A program made the position numbers and the translations under genes. From Ornithodoros turicata (lineage: Eukaryota; Arthropoda; Arachnida; Ixodida; Argasidae): 64,000 nt of DNA. This document shows, one piece after another, positions 60,201 to 64,000 of this stretch. The notes below the pieces were generated by a model. The model saw nothing but the letters and a program-made list of their open reading frames with translations. It did not search any database and was not told the origin of the DNA. The stretch lies in assembly GCF_037126465.1 (NCBI RefSeq), contig NC_088206.1, positions 70,621,687 to 70,685,686 on the forward strand. The letters are read 5' to 3'. Numbering within the stretch: the first letter of the stretch is position 1; every line of letters begins with the position of its first letter.

Positions 60201-63094
60201 CCTTTAACTCCCTACAGGAGAGTAATTGTACACTCCAAAGGGAGTGATATATGTGGCAAGGGAGTATGTACTCCCCAAAAAGGAGTTACTGTCCACTCTT
60301 TTTTTTTAAGAGTGTAGAGGCATATCTGAACGCTGGGAGAGGGTCCTTACAAATACCTTGCTTTCTCTCACTTCTCTCTCTCTCTCTCTCCTAATTTTAA
60401 ACGTGATGGTAAAGGCTCTCTTTTTTCTGTGTGTGCTGTTTTCAGGCGAAGCGAAAAGCAGGCCGTCCAACGCCAGTGTTGCTTAGTTTCTACCGGCACA
60501 GTCTTCCCGAGGCCCCTATCCTGTATAATGCGAGTAGCGGAGAACGGTTCCTGACTTTCCTCTACCGCCAACCTCACATGAGCCTCATTGTCATGGAGAT
60601 CAATGCGGATAATCTCACTCTAGTGCGAGAAAGGTATTTGCTCAAGCACTTGGCCGTCTTCGGTATGCGACGGGTGTGTCTGGATACTCTAGCGGGCAAT
60701 CACGGTGGAAAGTTTTGTCGACGTGGTTGGATATTCTTGTCGTCTGCTTCCGTTTTTGGATGGCGGAGGCTACGCTGCTCGTTGGAGAAGAGGACGAGGC
60801 TCTTCGAACGTAAACGTGCCGTGACATACGCTAGAAACGCTTTCTGTCCGTATGTTGGTCATCTCTCATAACAGACGACAGTCACGCACGGACGCAGTTG
60901 TACGCTGACGTTCCATTGCAGGCGGCAATTCCCCTGACAGGATTCCTTTGTAGGAACAAAGCATTCTCTGAGACACTTGGACAATATATCTGCCATTGTT
61001 GCACACGGCAACTGGCAACAAGAATGCAGACTTCTTCCAATCCAGATGGCGTTGTTGACAGTACTCGTGGCAGAAAGCAACGAAGAACTCTTGAGTATAC
61101 ACCTCCCCCTGCTTGTAAACAAATGACGTCATAGTGTTCGACTGCGCCTCAAATTTGGTAGAGTTGGACTACGCTCGAAGCTACTGGCGAAGAAGGTCGC
61201 CTACGAGAGCCGCTGTCTTGAAGGGATTACCTTTGGTCCTACTTTTCTTTCAATAGGAGGCAGCGAAGAAGTACCCATTCATGGAACTCAGCCCTCCCCT
61301 TCCGATTTGTTTCGGTTTCAGTTTGTCTACCAACGTCATGATGACTTTTCTCGGGTAGAGGTCTATTAGAGATTGACATACGCAAGGTGATGTTACGAGC
61401 GACTGGTTGCCGCTAAGCGATGTCAATAGCTACATATTCCGACACACCACGTCTGTATTTTTATTGATTTTTTTTTGGCGTAAGACTGATTACTAATATT
61501 GTAACCAAATTATCTGCGCATGCGCAGCACAAAAGGGCGTATCAACGGCGTGTCCAGTCGAAGTACGCATGCGGGTTCCTACATTCGAGTGCAGGTCTCA
61601 AACTTGGGCATCGCTCCCGCCATCTTCACGGTACAAGCGACGCAGTGTACACACGGGGTTGCCAACAGCGACACTGATACTACGCTGTTGACTCCTCAGC
61701 AGTCTACCTTACTGCTTCTGGTAGTGCACTTTGGCGATTTGGACATACGTAATGATATCAACTGTACAGGTGAGCATGAAATGGCACGCGTAGAGTATTG
61801 ACTTAAAAAAAAAAAGAACACTGTTCGTCGTAAGAAGAAACATTTTTCTTGGAAATTTTTCAGTGGAACTGCATGACTCTGAATTCGGATTGATAGCATC
61901 CCGTCTGGTAACACTGCGTCCGAAGAAACTGTGCCACTGCTACCTGTCTTGCAGATGCAGTGTAAGCGATGAACTAACCAAGCAATGTGCACAGTGTACA
62001 CTTACACGTACGGAGGGAAAATATTTGGCAGATGAATCCTTCGGAAAGTTCATTTCAAAGAATCCTAAGCAAAATTTCTTAAGGAATATTTTCTACTGAC
62101 GAGAGAAATCCGACGAGAATTTCTACGAGAGAAATTCTGAGGGTGCTTCTAACAAACATTTTATGACGAGGAACTTTTCGTGGTAAACGGCATTCCACGT
62201 TCATGGTTTCAAGGTTGCGAATTAGCAAAATTAACAATAGTAATAACTGATTCCTAATGAAAGAGTTCGGATTGACCAGCTCGAAGTAACTCGAGTTCGT
62301 AATAACGAAGTTCGAAGTAACTTGAATTCGCAATAACCAAGTTCGAAGTAACTCGAGTTCGTAATAACCAAGTTCGAATTAACGAAGTTTCGCTGAATAT
62401 TTTTCGCATTCGCAGTGCGCAGGCGAGAAGGTGGACTGCCAGCTAATGCACGCACAGGATGCAGTCAAAGCTGGGGTCTATAAGAACAGAACAACCAGGG
62501 ACGATCACGCACCGCGATTCGCTGAGAGCCATAGCACGTTAGTAGCCACTGCAGCCATACTCCTTACAGCAGGTAAGTCAGTGCCAGGGCTACATGGTGA
62601 TAATTGTCTACGGTCGCACATGGCCCATAGCCCTGTCCGCACAAGTTCGCGAACAGAGGCAACGCAACAATATCATAAGTGACTACCTAGCAGACCAGAC
62701 AAGCACGCCTGGTCATTTTCAGGACTATTTTACGATGTAATCCAGTGTAATCCAAGGTGATGTAGTACGATGAACGTGGTCCATTAGAATCCAATTCGAT
62801 CTACACAATCCAAAATGATCCAATGTAATCCACGATAACCTATTGTGACCAAATATAGTCCATTATAACGCAACCCGATCCGATGCAACCGAACAACCTT
62901 CTGAAGGTATTTCCCCCCGTGCAGGATTTTTGAAAGCATTTTTCGGCTTCGTTGGCTGGAAGAAGGTGGGACGTTTCGGTATTCATTCCTGTCTTTACGG
63001 CAAGACGCACTTGAAGCGGTACTACGAGCACGACATCAGCAAATATCCCGTGCAGCACGATTGCGAAGGGTATCCCATACACCCGAAAACGTGA
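54210..63094 (+). CDS. HAP2: HAP2/GCS1 gamete fusion protein, 13 exons
   Basis: Exons: 54210-54410, 55510-55650, 56149-56244, 56338-56405, 56600-56765, 57955-58086, 58202-58323, 59213-59255, 60446-60633, 61528-61769, 61864-61961, 62416-62572, 62925-63094. All phases agree (1824 nt, 607 aa). HAP2 is the class II-fold fusogen acting on one gamete to merge plasma membranes; it is kept in many protists, plants and invertebrates and lost in vertebrates. Seen here: a signal peptide (hydrophobic run about 10-21); the Cys-rich GYCCNCEPGNNCTVHCLNYS block (147-166) followed by VIKQNWYIKL; the signature MSLIVMEINADNLTLV in exon 9; the Ig-like segment VQVSNLGIAPAIFTVQ; the CHCYLSCRC stem; a membrane span about 541-562; and a short tail of about 45 residues. 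An in-frame TAG at 54204-54206 precedes the ATG. Exon 10 has a weak acceptor pyrimidine tract and exon 8 has an alternative in-phase donor at 59244. Confidence 0.9.
54650..54830 (+). mobile_element. LINE 3' end in HAP2 intron 1
   Basis: Ends with GCCCTGAGGGCAATTAAAAT followed by (AAAT)n, a stem-loop plus tail arrangement common at LINE 3' ends. It is preceded by a TATATACTGTGCTGTCGTAT stretch. No coding remnant. Confidence 0.5.
56992..57215. mobile_element. Hairpin element in HAP2 intron 5
   Basis: Left block GAGGGAGCTATACCAAAATC and right block GATTTTGGTATAGCTCC-type are inverted, with further matches CCCTATCGGCAGTGTCGCGC with GCGCGACACCGCCGGTAGGG and CGAGGGGAGG with CCTCCCCTCGG. Arms about 75 bp. 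Confidence 0.75.
57220..57612. mobile_element. Long foldback element in HAP2 intron 5
   Basis: Arms of about 170-190 bp. TTGGAACTCCTTTTCCCTCTAAA at the centre-left is mirrored by TTTAGAGGGAAAGGGAGTTCC. The outer parts ACACGGCACTGTA and CATTTTTAG-type are mirrored near 57560-57605. It directly follows the smaller hairpin at 56992, giving two foldbacks side by side. Confidence 0.75.
58468..58695 (+). mobile_element. tRNA-derived SINE, best copy
   Basis: Begins with a tRNA-like part containing GGTGGTGGGTTCGAATCCTG (B-box). It continues with GGTTTTCCTTGGGTTTTCCG and CGGCACAGTTCCCACTGAAG, and ends with GTTGCTTCGCGGCGCTGACA. This copy is the most complete of the family in the window. Lies in HAP2 intron 7. 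A truncated inverted copy follows at 58738-58850. Confidence 0.8.
60054..60314. mobile_element. MITE with GGAGT-repeat arms
   Basis: Right end TTTTTTTTTAAGAGTG next to TA; the left end CTGCTCTTTAAAAAAG is degraded. Arms hold ACTCCTTTTCGGGGAGTACA with TGTACTCCCCAAAAAGGAGT, and ATATATCACTCCCTTT with AAAGGGAGTGATATAT. It belongs with the CACTCTTA-ended group (1472, 15803, 63350). Lies in HAP2 intron 8. Confidence 0.7.
62273..62390 (+). repeat. 31-bp imperfect tandem repeat
   Basis: Units AAGTTCGAAGTAACTCGAGTTCGTAATAACC-type start near 62278, 62309, 62340 and 62371. Lies in HAP2 intron 11, directly before the exon 12 acceptor at 62414-62415. Confidence 0.8.
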
Positions 63095-63349
63095 GAACAA
63101 TTTAGAAAACTCTTACAAAACAAGGAAGAACAACACAGCGCATTTCGTCGAGGATTTTTGAACACCCTCCTCCAAAACGCTTTAATGCCAATATTATATC
63201 TTCTACGATTGTACACGGCCGTAAACCATATAACGTCACACACCTCCTTGTGAAAATACTGCTACAATCCCCGAGTTCTTTCTGCGGTCGATATGACTAT
63301 CGACAGCCTCTAGAGTAGTACGATGACGTAACATGTTCACACATTTGTA

Positions 63350-63587
63350 CACTCTTAAAAATGAACTTCACCACATTGCACGCTCCTAGCCAACCACCAT
63401 CCCGAATGACAACGTTCTCGCCCCTGATTTGTTGAAAACGGGAGGAGGAGCCCATTTTGTGCCCATTATGCTCGGCATAAAATAGGCTCCTCCTTCCGTT
63501 TTCAACAAATCAGGGGCGAGAACGTTGTCATTCGGGATGGTGGTTGGCTAGGAGCGTGCAATGTGGTGAAGTTCATTTTTAAGAGTG
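63350..63587. mobile_element. Long-hairpin MITE, copy 2 (TA target site)
   Basis: Near-perfect inverted arms with ends CACTCTTAAAAATGAACTTC and complement, bordered by TA (63348-63349 and 63588-63589). Shares CTAGCCAACCA(C/T)CATC and GATTTGTTGAAAACG with copy 1 at 1472-1720 but has a different centre. Lies 255 bp past the HAP2 stop codon. Confidence 0.88.
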
Positions 63588-63589
63588 TA

Positions 63590-64000
63590 GACGTCATCCT
63601 TCACAGTGTTCTGATTCCCACAAATGTGTCAGCTTCACTTTCACTCAACGTATGTAGGAAAGTACGGACTCGCACCATGAGCTACGTAGGAGAGTTCCTG
63701 TTGAACACCTTCTTCTTCTTCGTCTGGCCCTTCTTACTGTGTCAACCCAGGGTGTCTAGACTGAGCACGACCATACACTGCGTGCGCGTACGGGTAGGTG
63801 CTTATATATACTGCGCAAGAGTATAAAGACGGGGTAGTTGGTAAACTGACGTTAGAACTGGAAGCAGCACAAGGTAAGGACAGAGGACAAGACGACTGCT
63901 TACTCACAACTTAAAGAAAAATTGTATTGTACCAAGGCATGTATCGCATGTACATGTATCAAGGCACGTACAGCTCTCTGCAACGTCAACTCTAACGCGG
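63590..64000. other. Window end without recognised gene
   Basis: The plus-strand frame at 63563-63826 begins inside the MITE and shows no recognisable domain. I see nothing else here. Confidence 0.5.

Overview
This window is nuclear DNA from an arthropod, most consistent with a tick or another chelicerate. Genes are split into short exons by AG/GT introns. Intergenic and intronic DNA is full of foldback elements, MITEs and tRNA-derived SINEs, and the protein set (p31comet, FRMD8, mitochondrial PNPase, HAP2, a PTK7 Ig exon) is metazoan. The clade is inferred from the gene set and repeat style, not proven.

Layout. 1-23.7 kb is gene-poor. The only coding piece I can support is one immunoglobulin-domain exon of a PTK7-like receptor (7709-8020, minus); the rest is repeats. 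23.7-25.1 kb holds a two-exon MAD2L1BP/p31comet gene (plus) with a tRNA gene antisense in its intron. 26.6-36.4 kb holds a twelve-exon FRMD8-like FERM gene (minus), tail-to-tail with p31comet. 36.4-42.3 kb has no gene I recognise. 42.4-52.8 kb is a complete 23-exon PNPT1 gene (minus). 54.2-63.1 kb is a complete 13-exon HAP2/GCS1 gamete fusogen gene (plus), head-to-head with PNPT1 across about 1.4 kb. The end of the window carries a MITE.

Every exon chain was built by hand from splice sites. Phases agree at every junction and the totals are divisible by three: p31comet 271 aa, FRMD8 553 aa, PNPT1 785 aa, HAP2 607 aa. The genes do not form one pathway. They cover spindle-checkpoint silencing, iRhom/ADAM17 trafficking, mitochondrial RNA decay, gamete fusion and planar-polarity/Wnt signalling.

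Mobile DNA. The clearest result is a family of hAT-type MITEs (five copies, with 8-bp target duplications where these can be read) sitting in FRMD8 and PNPT1 introns. There is also a TA-flanked long-hairpin MITE at both ends of the window, a separate 366-bp MITE with an exact 8-bp duplication, tRNA-derived SINEs in both orientations, three copies of an unassigned repeat, a LINE 3' end, several minisatellites, and a foldback whose loop holds a hammerhead-like motif.
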